Origin: Tethya wilhelma
Taxonomy: Eukaryota > Porifera > Demospongiae > Tethyida > Tethyidae
DNA length: 64,000 nt
Reading direction: 5' to 3'
Assembly: GCA_964030475.1 (NCBI GenBank)
Contig: CAXIPT010000003.1
Location: 5,137,635-5,201,634, forward strand
The notes under the pieces were generated by a model that was not told the origin of the DNA, searched no databases, and saw only the letters and a list, made by a program, of their open reading frames with translations. Below are positions 49,499-58,576 of this stretch, one piece after another (the stretch's first letter is position 1; each line of letters starts with the position of its first letter). Both the position numbers and the translations under genes were made by a program.

Positions 49499-52400
49499 CT
49501 AGTACTCCGATATGTCACTGTTTGTGCTTCCATACTGCATACTACCTGCAGAACTTGATTTAGTTGATCTTAACTCCGAGTGAGATGTTGCAGGTTCTGA
49601 AATTTTTCTTTCATGGCAGTGATTAGAAGCTCCATATAAATTCCCCTTGGACATACCAACAGGTTGATAAGTATTTTCCATTTCAGCTCTTTCAAGCATA
49701 TGCTCTGTACTAGTACCAAGATCACCATGTGAGGCCATAGTGACTGCTGATGGTGTTCCAATATTTCTGGCTACACTGATCAGGGGTTCGTATTCACTGT
49801 TCTTCATACAATGTGCCACAATTTGAGGTAATATTGCAGTTTTCAGAATATATCCTAGCATGTAGAAAAGTGGTATAAATACCAGAATATATTGTACAAC
49901 AAATGCAGAGGTAGGTGGAGGTACATGTGCTGCATTACTCTGGGAGAAAGAGTACAAGTAAAAACTGAGAGCATTGAGAGCAGCAAGGTTGGTGAAGATG
50001 AAAGTATCAATATAGTTGAAAATTTTATTTTCATCATTGTATGGTTGGAAGATAGCAAGTAGCATTATTATTATTGCACATGCTAGCTGTTGAACAACAT
50101 ACTGCTCCAGCCATGTGTGTGTGAAAATGTACGAGGCATTGACAGTTAGACGAAAGAAAAAATACAATCCAGCAAAGAATCTCATCTTATTCTTGTAGCA
50201 TCCCTGGAACGTATCAAGAAAGACATGTACTTTATCAACAGGGTAGAACTTCCACAGACAGTCCACCTTGCTCAGAACTCGTTCAAATGCTCTCAAGGGA
50301 TAGTCCAACAGGAGTAGTGGGGGGATGAGAACAAACGTTACAAAGACAACAATTGCAGGTAGCATGTATTTCAGAACATACTCTCTGTCAGTCATGGCAA
50401 ATTGTCCTGCATAGTAGGCCCTGTGTGAGTGGTAGCTACCATCTTTGTACATCAAAGGCTGATAGTGGATCAAATATGACGACGTGATGCTGAACTTTGT
50501 GTACGAGAGAAGCATAAAGGCTGCAAATGCTGGTAACAAGGCTTGATTAATGTTCCTTTGAAGTTGAGAAGCTCTCTGACTGGCAGCTTGGGGAATAATG
50601 TGAGGCCTAGTCCTGGTGTTTACTTTATAACATCTACATAAGACAATGAACCGATCTTTAAGTTTCACACACAGAACGATGATTACGATCATCAAAATTG
50701 GAGACAGAGCTACAGCATAGTCTAAGAGAAACACTGATAGGTTGTTGAAGCTTGTTCCAAGGCAAAGAGGTGGAAGGAAATTCTCGATAAATTCCAAGTT
50801 AAAAATACCATAAGGAAAGCGATAAGCTCGAAGAAGTTGATCGGATCTCTTTGTAATGAGGTTTAGTGGTATTTGTCCATCAGCATTCAAGTCAAACGTG
50901 CTGGCTACAACCTGGCAGTAGAGTATGAAGGCATTAGCTGGTCCTGTGGTCAAACGAATGTCAAAGAGGACAAGGACTGTGAACATGATGAACAGAGGAA
51001 CATAAATCGAAGCAAGATACTTTGTGATGTGTAACTTTGTGTTATTGCACACTATACAGTCATAAGTCAAAGAGTTCACAGCTGGTCCATATTCTTCAAT
51101 ACACTGTCCACAAGAAATATTCTTCCTATTCTTTTCTCCACAGATCAAACGATCAAGGTTTTGACTGCTATTCCAGCTCTTTCCATCGTGAATCATAACA
51201 TAAGCACTTTTGTCATCACTATTACAATATCCACGTGGACACTTCGAGACAAGATAATCACTGCCATTTGGCAACTTCCCCATCCAGTGGTTGTTTTTGA
51301 GGAATGATTTAAATGAGTCAGGATCACAAAAAAGAGCACCTTTGTAAGCTAATCTTGATTCGCATTTGCAAACTCCTCCCTCAGACTTATTTCCTATCAG
51401 TGAGATGAAGAATCCTGGTGGACAGGGTTGTAGTTCGACTTCCATTTGCATGTGCCACACACGATCTCCTAAGGTATCGAGCTCAAGGATGACATTTTCT
51501 TGATTTGTACCTTTGACTACAGTAGATTCTCCAGAGATATAGGTAAAGTTACTACCATAAATGCCAATAGAACTGTTTGGTCTATCAATGGATGCAAAAA
51601 ATATTGTCCTTGCTTTGACATTTTCTTGCAAATCGTCGTGAATCCGGATAGGAAGCGTAAAAGGTATGCCTGGGAATGCTTTGAAGTCATCACTCTTGGA
51701 AGTTATAAATGTGATCTCACCAACATCTGTACTTATTTGTTCCGTGCAATTTTTTTGGACATGATCAACATAATCCCAACCATCCCAGCAAAAGATGCTT
51801 GAAGTATTGATCCTACTACCCCCAGCCCATGCACAGGGTAGGATTGAGGTAGCATGAATTGCACTCTGTCGTTCTCCTTTATGGTCACGGTTATTGTAGA
51901 ACGTAAAGTTAGACCCCCATTTATCTGGGGTAAGAAGATAGTTCACATGTCGGATAAAGCAGTTTGTGTGACTCTTTAGGTTTTCCCTTTCAATATACTT
52001 GTTGTAAATAGCTCCACCTTCATTTGTTGCTGTGTTGCTGAAGAAGTACATATTGGTCCCTTCATTGATCTGAACATAAGCTGCACCGAGGAGAGCTATT
52101 CCTGCTCCATTGTTGCCAGTGTTTTCTGAAAAAAATGCAGAACAGTTACTGAAATCGACAGACGCTCCCATAACAGCAAGTGCCAATCCAGTATTGTTCA
52201 CGAGATTGACTCTGTGTTTAAACCATACAGGTATATTCTTTATATAGATTGCTCCAATACCCATTGGATAAGGTTTACCATTGTAGCCTTGAATGCGACT
52301 GACGTAGTCATCAGAGTTATCAGATATGTTGCAATTTTCTATCGAGATATTGAGCATAAGTCCATTGATTATTAATGAGAACCGGTCAAGGTGGATTGCA

Positions 52401-53683
52401 GAACCAAGTCTGGCAACATTGTTAGTGAATGTAGAATTGAAAATGGTCACAGTACTGATTTGTTTGTGCCCAACTGCTTGTAGTGTAGGCGAAATTGAGA
52501 GTCCACCACCAATAAATGCTGAGTTGTTATCAAAACTGAGGGTTTTGAGAAATATTCTGTTCCCTTTTCCCACAGAGTTATTGGTATAGACATAATGTCC
52601 GATTCTCATTCCACCACCACCAGTACCAGACACAGTAGTATAGGAGCAAGTGTTATTGTAAAACACAGATCCACTCACATTAACTGTATTATTGCCAGTA
52701 TTATCATGAAACTCAAAGAACAATCCAGCACCCCAGAGAGCGTGGTTAGAGATGAATTGACAATTGGAAATTACAAAGGTGTTTGCTGAAGCATTTCCCT
52801 TGAAGAAGATTGACAGGCCTCCTCCACGTCCAAATGCCTCATGATCTGCTCGATAAGGAATAATGTAAGATGAAGTTGCATCATCCAAATTGTTGGCACT
52901 ATTGTAACTGAAGGTACAATCGGAAAAATGGTACTCAGCACCATGGTTGCGGGACTCGTGAGAGACTGTGTTCTTGCTATCATTCTTGCTATTATTATTG
53001 CAAGTGATATCACCTGGAATACAGTAGGAGAACTCTACGTAGAACCCGCCACCACCTGGATGAAGTCGTTCATCATCTTCTAACGGAACTATATTGTTAG
53101 TGAAAACACTGTCAGTGATCGTAACGGTTCCATCAGTGTCATACATGACCACTCCAGTGGCATTAGGAGAGTTACTGACAGTAACACGTGATATCTCAAC
53201 ATTGTGACAATGATAGAAGTACAGACCAACTAAGTTTTCATAGAGAGCAAATTCAGTAGGGTTAGAAAAAACCCTGGTTGTACTAGGTCGTAAAGCAGAG
53301 CACTTATGGAAAGTAATGTTTGAAAAATGGAGTGAGTTGACATCCACAAAAGCAAACCCAATGAAGCTGGAGTTGCACTCAATTACTGTAGAGTCTCTAT
53401 CCATTCCTGTAATGGCTATAGAATCCAATTGCTCAAATATTTCCACTGGGCCATTTACAAAATGTGTTCCATTGACTAAAACATACTGTGTAGAGTCAGC
53501 TCGATGCGAGAAGGCCCAGTCAAGACTCCGACATGAAACACTGTAACTGTTGCTGGTGATACAGCTGCTGTTGTCATGTCCATTTGCAGAATCAATAAAG
53601 ATGGTGTGCTTGTATTTGGTACCTTGGGCCTGACAAAGGCAGAACAATATGCTCAGGCTCAGTATACCAAACTTCAATTCCAT
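49499..53683 (-). CDS. Secreted beta-helix ectodomain plus multi-pass membrane protein, paralogue 1
   Basis: One uninterrupted frame of 1394 codons. A signal peptide comes first (MELKFGILSLSILFCLCQAQ). About 560 residues follow with short parallel repeats, often ending GGG or GGAIY with N/S-rich turns, as in pectin-lyase-like right-handed beta-helices. Many N-x-S/T sites suggest glycosylation. A beta-rich section follows, then a cysteine-rich hinge (about 735-880; CPPGF, CKCES, CGQC and CIVC). About nine hydrophobic helices (about 885-1295) include ILYCQVVASTFDLNADGQIP, in which DLNADGQI resembles a calcium-binding EF loop, and FQPYNDENKIFNYIDTFIF. A tail of about 100 residues contains RAEMENTYQP. 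Family unknown to me: the membrane part loosely recalls TRP-like channels. A cell-surface receptor or channel is inferred. It lies tandem to paralogue 2, 362 bp away. Confidence 0.9.
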   Translation of the reverse strand: MELKFGILSLSILFCLCQAQGTKYKHTIFIDSANGHDNSSCITSNSYSVSCRSLDWAFSHRADSTQYVLVNGTHFVNGPVEIFEQLDSIAITGMDRDSTVIECNSSFIGFAFVDVNSLHFSNITFHKCSALRPSTTRVFSNPTEFALYENLVGLYFYHCHNVEISRVTVSNSPNATGVVMYDTDGTVTITDSVFTNNIVPLEDDERLHPGGGGFYVEFSYCIPGDITCNNNSKNDSKNTVSHESRNHGAEYHFSDCTFSYNSANNLDDATSSYIIPYRADHEAFGRGGGLSIFFKGNASANTFVISNCQFISNHALWGAGLFFEFHDNTGNNTVNVSGSVFYNNTCSYTTVSGTGGGGMRIGHYVYTNNSVGKGNRIFLKTLSFDNNSAFIGGGLSISPTLQAVGHKQISTVTIFNSTFTNNVARLGSAIHLDRFSLIINGLMLNISIENCNISDNSDDYVSRIQGYNGKPYPMGIGAIYIKNIPVWFKHRVNLVNNTGLALAVMGASVDFSNCSAFFSENTGNNGAGIALLGAAYVQINEGTNMYFFSNTATNEGGAIYNKYIERENLKSHTNCFIRHVNYLLTPDKWGSNFTFYNNRDHKGERQSAIHATSILPCAWAGGSRINTSSIFCWDGWDYVDHVQKNCTEQISTDVGEITFITSKSDDFKAFPGIPFTLPIRIHDDLQENVKARTIFFASIDRPNSSIGIYGSNFTYISGESTVVKGTNQENVILELDTLGDRVWHMQMEVELQPCPPGFFISLIGNKSEGGVCKCESRLAYKGALFCDPDSFKSFLKNNHWMGKLPNGSDYLVSKCPRGYCNSDDKSAYVMIHDGKSWNSSQNLDRLICGEKNRKNISCGQCIEEYGPAVNSLTYDCIVCNNTKLHITKYLASIYVPLFIMFTVLVLFDIRLTTGPANAFILYCQVVASTFDLNADGQIPLNLITKRSDQLLRAYRFPYGIFNLEFIENFLPPLCLGTSFNNLSVFLLDYAVALSPILMIVIIVLCVKLKDRFIVLCRCYKVNTRTRPHIIPQAASQRASQLQRNINQALLPAFAAFMLLSYTKFSITSSYLIHYQPLMYKDGSYHSHRAYYAGQFAMTDREYVLKYMLPAIVVFVTFVLIPPLLLLDYPLRAFERVLSKVDCLWKFYPVDKVHVFLDTFQGCYKNKMRFFAGLYFFFRLTVNASYIFTHTWLEQYVVQQLACAIIIMLLAIFQPYNDENKIFNYIDTFIFTNLAALNALSFYLYSFSQSNAAHVPPPTSAFVVQYILVFIPLFYMLGYILKTAILPQIVAHCMKNSEYEPLISVARNIGTPSAVTMASHGDLGTSTEHMLERAEMENTYQPVGMSKGNLYGASNHCHERKISEPATSHSELRSTKSSSAGSMQYGSTNSDISEY

Positions 53684-54045
53684 AATATGGGTTTATATTG
53701 CTTCCTATAGGAAAAAAAATACAATATTATTGGCACACATTGCTTCATAAGTTTACATTTTGAACACTTCAATTACCTTCTTTATATATGCATCTGCAGA
53801 GTTAATACATGGCATTTGGACTATAAAAACACACGCGGGCTATAAAGATAGACAGGAAACACACCCCATGATTCAGCCTGCATGTGATCCTGCACCCATG
53901 CAGATTTGAGTAGATAGAGTAGTTCTATTGTTTACTTTGACAAGGCATATGAAAACAAATGACAAATTAGATATGTAGCTACATACACAGAGAGGATTTT
54001 TATAGCACAAACAAGTAACATTAACAGCATGCAATGCAATGCTAT
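53684..54045. other. Spacer between the two beta-helix/multi-pass genes
   Basis: 362 bp, AT-rich, holding the 5' region of paralogue 1 and the 3' end of paralogue 2 (both minus). No TATA box or repeat is obvious. Confidence 0.5.
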
Positions 54046-57000
54046 CTATCCTTCAGTGTGAGTGGTAAGACTACTGCTGCTATCTGTTCGGTATCGATAC
54101 GTACTGTCAAATGGACTGGAAGCAAGTCTGTCATATTTTGATAGAGTTTTGTCGTCTTCATCAGGCACTGCAGAACTTGGTCGATACGTGTTCTCAAGTT
54201 CAGCTCGAGCAAGAATAGCTTCAATATCAGCAGAGTCTTCATTTCCCTCATGTACACTTGCTGTAACAACACCTTGTGCATCACTAGGGAATCCTGTCAC
54301 ATTGTTCCGACTTCGTAATTTCCCAGATTTTAAAAAAGTTACTAAACCATTCTTCATTTTGGGATGACATGGACGTGTCACTCTCCATACAACATAGCAG
54401 ATCATATAGATCAGTGGTAAGAACACAAGAATGTATTGGATAGCAAAGACATAAGTTGATGGTGTAACGTTTGGGTAGTTTTGCGAGTAGGCATAGAGAT
54501 AGAGACTTAGTGCATTCACGGTCGCTAGATTCAGAAAGATCATGATATCCACATAGTTGAAGAGCTTGTTCGCTTCGTTGTAAGGTTGACAGATTGCCAA
54601 CAATGCTATCATCACAATACAGGCGATTTGTTGCACAATAAACTGGTCAAGCCATGTGTCAATGGCGAGGTATATCATGCAGATTGTAAGTCGGAAGAGA
54701 AAGTACAAACCGGCGAAAAATTTCATCTTTTGCTTGTAGCAGCCTTGGAACATTTCAAGTAGAAGATGTACTTTGTCTGCAGGATAGAACCTCCACAAAC
54801 ATTTTATTTTTCGCAGCATCCATTCCAGAGCCTTTACTGGATACTCCAATAGTAGAATAGGAGTGATGATGACCAGGGTGGCAAAAATGAGACAAGCTGG
54901 CAAGAAATAAGGAATGAGATACTCTTTGCTGCTGTAGGCATAATGGCCTGCAAAATACACTCTAGTAGCTGCAGGTGTGTTGTTTGTATCAATGAATCCA
55001 TCTTCATTGATCAGAAAGCGATAGCTAAGAATGTAGGCTGATGCGAGTGTGAATTTTGTGTAGGACAGGAGAAAAAATGCAGCAAAGGCTGGAAGTACAG
55101 CATCACTGATCCCCTTCCTCTTAATAGACCTCCTTCGATCTGGTGGTTGTATGGAGGCTGAAAATGATATTGATGTCAGTTTTTCCCAATTTTGACCGCC
55201 TCTTCTCCGAATTGCTGGTGCAACCAAGATGCGTATCCTGACAGAGACAATGACAATGATGATCATTACCAGCGGATAGAATGCAATGGCATAGTCCAAG
55301 AGAAACACGGAGAGATTGTTGAGGTGGGTTCCAAGGCAAAGAGGTGGAAGGAAATTCTCAATAAATTCCAGATTAAATATACCATACGGAAAATGGTATG
55401 CCTTCACTAGAGAGTCAGAGTTATTTATGTATCGATTTAGTGGTATCTGTCCACCAGCATTAAGGTCAAATGTGCTGGCTACAACCTGACAGTAGAGAAT
55501 GAAGGCATTAGCTGGTCCAGTGGTCAAACGAATGTCAAAGAGGATAATGATTGTGAATAATACGGTTAGAGGTATGTACACCGAAGCAATGTACTTGAAT
55601 ACATTTGCAGCAATGTTTTCATCTGTGCAATTCACACACTCATATGTCAAGGAATTGACAGCAGGTCCAAACCCTTCAATACACTTTCCACACAGAGTAC
55701 CATTTCTGTTCCTGCTTCCACATATGAGTTTGTTCAGCTCTGTGGAATTCTTTGGAAGGATATAATCGATTGATTGATTAAGGGTTTCATAGCAGTAACC
55801 TTGCGGACAAACTGCTGAGAGGTACGGACCATTTTCTTCAAGTTGTCCCAGCCAGTTTCCGTTTTTCAATTTTGCATTAAAGCTATCAGTGTCACATTGC
55901 AATGTTCCTCCATAGGAGTCTGAGCAGTCACAAAACGTGTTTTTAGCATCCCCATTGGAATCGTTGGCTCTGAATCCAGGAGGGCAGGGCAAAATCTTGA
56001 CAAGCACTTCTGTGTGCCACACACGATTTCCAAGGTTGTCTAATCGAAGTGCAACACTTTGATTTACTGCTCCTTTAACAACTGTCGACTCACCTTGAAT
56101 GAAAGCAAAGTTCAGATTATAGTCTCCAATAATGGAAGTGGATGAGTTTGTGGAAGCAGAGAATATTGATTCTGAGCTGATGTCTACGTCATAGTCATCT
56201 ACAACAATCAATGGTAAGTCAAACGGAATACCAGGAAATACCTCAACAGGGCTTGGGGTATGAAGATCAGGACCTGTGTAGTCTATATCACCAATATCTG
56301 TGGCAATCACTTCATAATGAACATGGTCTGAATAATCCCATCCATCCCAAAAGAATACATGTTCCTTATCAGTTCCATCGGCAAAGAAGCATGGATACAC
56401 TGAAGTGGTGTATATAGTAGTGTTTTTGGTTTCACCTTGGTCTAGGTTGTGAAAGAAAAAGAATGTAGCTTTCCACTTCTTCGGCGGGACAAAAGGATCA
56501 ATGAATCGAAGGAAACAGTTAGTATAGCTCTTCAAATTCTCCCTTGCAATGTACTGGTTGTAGATTCCACCACCGTGTATTTTGGCATTGTTTCTGTAGA
56601 TTCCAAAGGAAGAATTGGCACTGATCTTGAGAAAAGCAGATCCAAGAAGAGAGATTGCTCCACCTTTTAAGGCACGGTTTGAATCAAATATTACTTGACA
56701 GTCTGTGAAATCCAGTGATGCAGAAATTGCAGCCAAACCTGTGCCGTTATTGGATGTAAAATTCATACCTTCCCCCAAAAAAGTGAGTCCAATTTCATGT
56801 GTGTAAACTGTGCCAAGGCCCACTTCTCGTGGCTGGAAACTGCTAGTATTCTGTGACTGGTCATTATCGAAGTGTTCATCGTATTTGAGAGTGTTTTCCA
56901 CAAATAAACCATTTAAAATGTAGACCCTTAGCATCTTTCCTTTAAGAATTAGCAAGAATCGATCAAAATGCATAGCTGATCCAAGTTTTGCAATGTTTCC

Positions 57001-58272
57001 AGTAAAGTTTGTATTGCTGATGTTCACCATGCTCACATTGTTCTGCTTGTTGGCTTGAAAGGAGGCATAAAGAGACAGACCTCCACCATTTAATGCAACA
57101 TTCTCCACAAAAGTACAATTCTCTACAATAATGCTACTCGGTTGAATCGTGGTTTCATGATCGAGCCCATAGACATAATGTCCAATTCCCATTCCACCGC
57201 CAGTGGTTCCAGAATCGGCCCCATAGTAACAGGCATTATTAGTGAAGGTTGTGTTAATCACCTGTACAGTGTTACCACTAGAGTCATCCAGTAGCTCAAC
57301 TGCCAACCCAGCACCCCACAAAGCTTGGTTAGAATCAAACTCACAGTCTACGATGTCAAACGTGTTGTCTGAAGCAGTTCCCTTCAAAAATATAGACAGC
57401 CCCCCTCCTCTACCGAAAGCCCGGTGATTGGTTCGGTAAGGAATGATAAACACTGTAGTGTCATTCATAGAAGAGGCTCTTGCTTGGTTGTCTTTGAATG
57501 AACACTCTGAGAAGATGTAATGTGCCTTAGAGTTTCTTGTTACATAAGACGACACGTGTTTATGTTCTTGATAACAAGATGGGCCACCAGGTACACAATA
57601 TGAGAATTCAACATAGAACCCACCACCTCCAGGTATCTCAGAACCTTTCTCAAGAATATTCTCTGTAAAATGACTTGCCATTATATGATTCACTCCGTCT
57701 GTGTTAAACATGGCTACTCCTGTTGCGTTTGGAGACTGTGTAACCTCAACACGGTACATGTGGACATTTTGACACTGGTAGAAGTATAGGGCAGACTTGA
57801 ACTGAAATAGGGTCGCATTGTAGGCTCTACTGGTGCTATTTTGCGTGGCAGAACATTTCTGAAATGTGACTTTCGAAAATGTGATGTTTGTCACATTGAT
57901 GAATGCAAGACCAGCTTCTTTTACTCCACATTGTATAACCACATTGGAAGTCTGTGCCACAGTTTCATCAGCAACAATAGCTATGTTTTGCAAATTTTGG
58001 AAAGTTTTGACTGAACTATTTATATAGTTTGGTAGGCCACCATCAAGTCCGCTCAAAAGAACATACTGAGTTGAGTTTTCAGTTGGGTGTCCAAAAGCCC
58101 AATCAAGAGTCTTACATGGAACACTGGAATTGTTGCTGGTGATGCATCCAGGAGTGTCTTTACCAATGCCTTGTCTTGGATCAATGTAAATAGAGTGACT
58201 GTACTCACCATGACCGTGGCAGAGGTGAATCAATACAGACACTGAGAAGATGACCTGATTTAGACGCCTCAT
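54046..58272 (-). CDS. Secreted beta-helix ectodomain plus multi-pass membrane protein, paralogue 2
   Basis: One frame of 1408 codons with the same order of parts as paralogue 1. It has a signal peptide (VIFSVSVLIHLCHGHG region) and a YxHSIYIDxxxG opening. A beta-helix-like repeat region carries GGGFYVEFSYCVPG and FGRGGGLSIFLKG, both shared nearly word for word with paralogue 1. A cysteine-rich hinge (CPPGF, CDCSD, CGKC and CVNC) follows, then about nine helices including ANAFILYCQVVASTFDLNAG and CQPYNEANKLFNYVDIMIF. The tail has RAELENTYRP. The DLNAGGQI segment lacks one acidic residue present in paralogue 1 (DLNADGQI). The shared segments run through the whole length, so the pair arose by duplication of a complete gene. 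Intronless in an intron-rich neighbourhood. Role unknown; a surface receptor or channel is inferred. The 304 bp to the left of AXDND1's stop (58273-58576) should hold its promoter. Confidence 0.9.
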   Translation of the reverse strand: MRRLNQVIFSVSVLIHLCHGHGEYSHSIYIDPRQGIGKDTPGCITSNNSSVPCKTLDWAFGHPTENSTQYVLLSGLDGGLPNYINSSVKTFQNLQNIAIVADETVAQTSNVVIQCGVKEAGLAFINVTNITFSKVTFQKCSATQNSTSRAYNATLFQFKSALYFYQCQNVHMYRVEVTQSPNATGVAMFNTDGVNHIMASHFTENILEKGSEIPGGGGFYVEFSYCVPGGPSCYQEHKHVSSYVTRNSKAHYIFSECSFKDNQARASSMNDTTVFIIPYRTNHRAFGRGGGLSIFLKGTASDNTFDIVDCEFDSNQALWGAGLAVELLDDSSGNTVQVINTTFTNNACYYGADSGTTGGGMGIGHYVYGLDHETTIQPSSIIVENCTFVENVALNGGGLSLYASFQANKQNNVSMVNISNTNFTGNIAKLGSAMHFDRFLLILKGKMLRVYILNGLFVENTLKYDEHFDNDQSQNTSSFQPREVGLGTVYTHEIGLTFLGEGMNFTSNNGTGLAAISASLDFTDCQVIFDSNRALKGGAISLLGSAFLKISANSSFGIYRNNAKIHGGGIYNQYIARENLKSYTNCFLRFIDPFVPPKKWKATFFFFHNLDQGETKNTTIYTTSVYPCFFADGTDKEHVFFWDGWDYSDHVHYEVIATDIGDIDYTGPDLHTPSPVEVFPGIPFDLPLIVVDDYDVDISSESIFSASTNSSTSIIGDYNLNFAFIQGESTVVKGAVNQSVALRLDNLGNRVWHTEVLVKILPCPPGFRANDSNGDAKNTFCDCSDSYGGTLQCDTDSFNAKLKNGNWLGQLEENGPYLSAVCPQGYCYETLNQSIDYILPKNSTELNKLICGSRNRNGTLCGKCIEGFGPAVNSLTYECVNCTDENIAANVFKYIASVYIPLTVLFTIIILFDIRLTTGPANAFILYCQVVASTFDLNAGGQIPLNRYINNSDSLVKAYHFPYGIFNLEFIENFLPPLCLGTHLNNLSVFLLDYAIAFYPLVMIIIVIVSVRIRILVAPAIRRRGGQNWEKLTSISFSASIQPPDRRRSIKRKGISDAVLPAFAAFFLLSYTKFTLASAYILSYRFLINEDGFIDTNNTPAATRVYFAGHYAYSSKEYLIPYFLPACLIFATLVIITPILLLEYPVKALEWMLRKIKCLWRFYPADKVHLLLEMFQGCYKQKMKFFAGLYFLFRLTICMIYLAIDTWLDQFIVQQIACIVMIALLAICQPYNEANKLFNYVDIMIFLNLATVNALSLYLYAYSQNYPNVTPSTYVFAIQYILVFLPLIYMICYVVWRVTRPCHPKMKNGLVTFLKSGKLRSRNNVTGFPSDAQGVVTASVHEGNEDSADIEAILARAELENTYRPSSAVPDEDDKTLSKYDRLASSPFDSTYRYRTDSSSSLTTHTEG

Positions 58273-58576
58273 CTGTTATCTGGCCGGCCTGTACTGTAGA
58301 CTCTAGTGTAGCAAAAGGATATGTTCTATTAACCTTAACAATAATATAAAACAATGTCATAGTATATTCTCTACGACTTACTTTGAGAAGTCTGAAGAAG
58401 AGAGAGCAACAGCTGGTCAGACTCACTGCATGGTTCGCCGCCACGTTATGCAAATTGTTTTTTTATGGTATCAGCCCCACCCATTGTTGTCCACGTGACA
58501 TGACCTTGTGACTCTAGTAATACGTGGGAGGAGATATATTGACAAAACGACATGAAATATTTGCAAATGCAATTTG

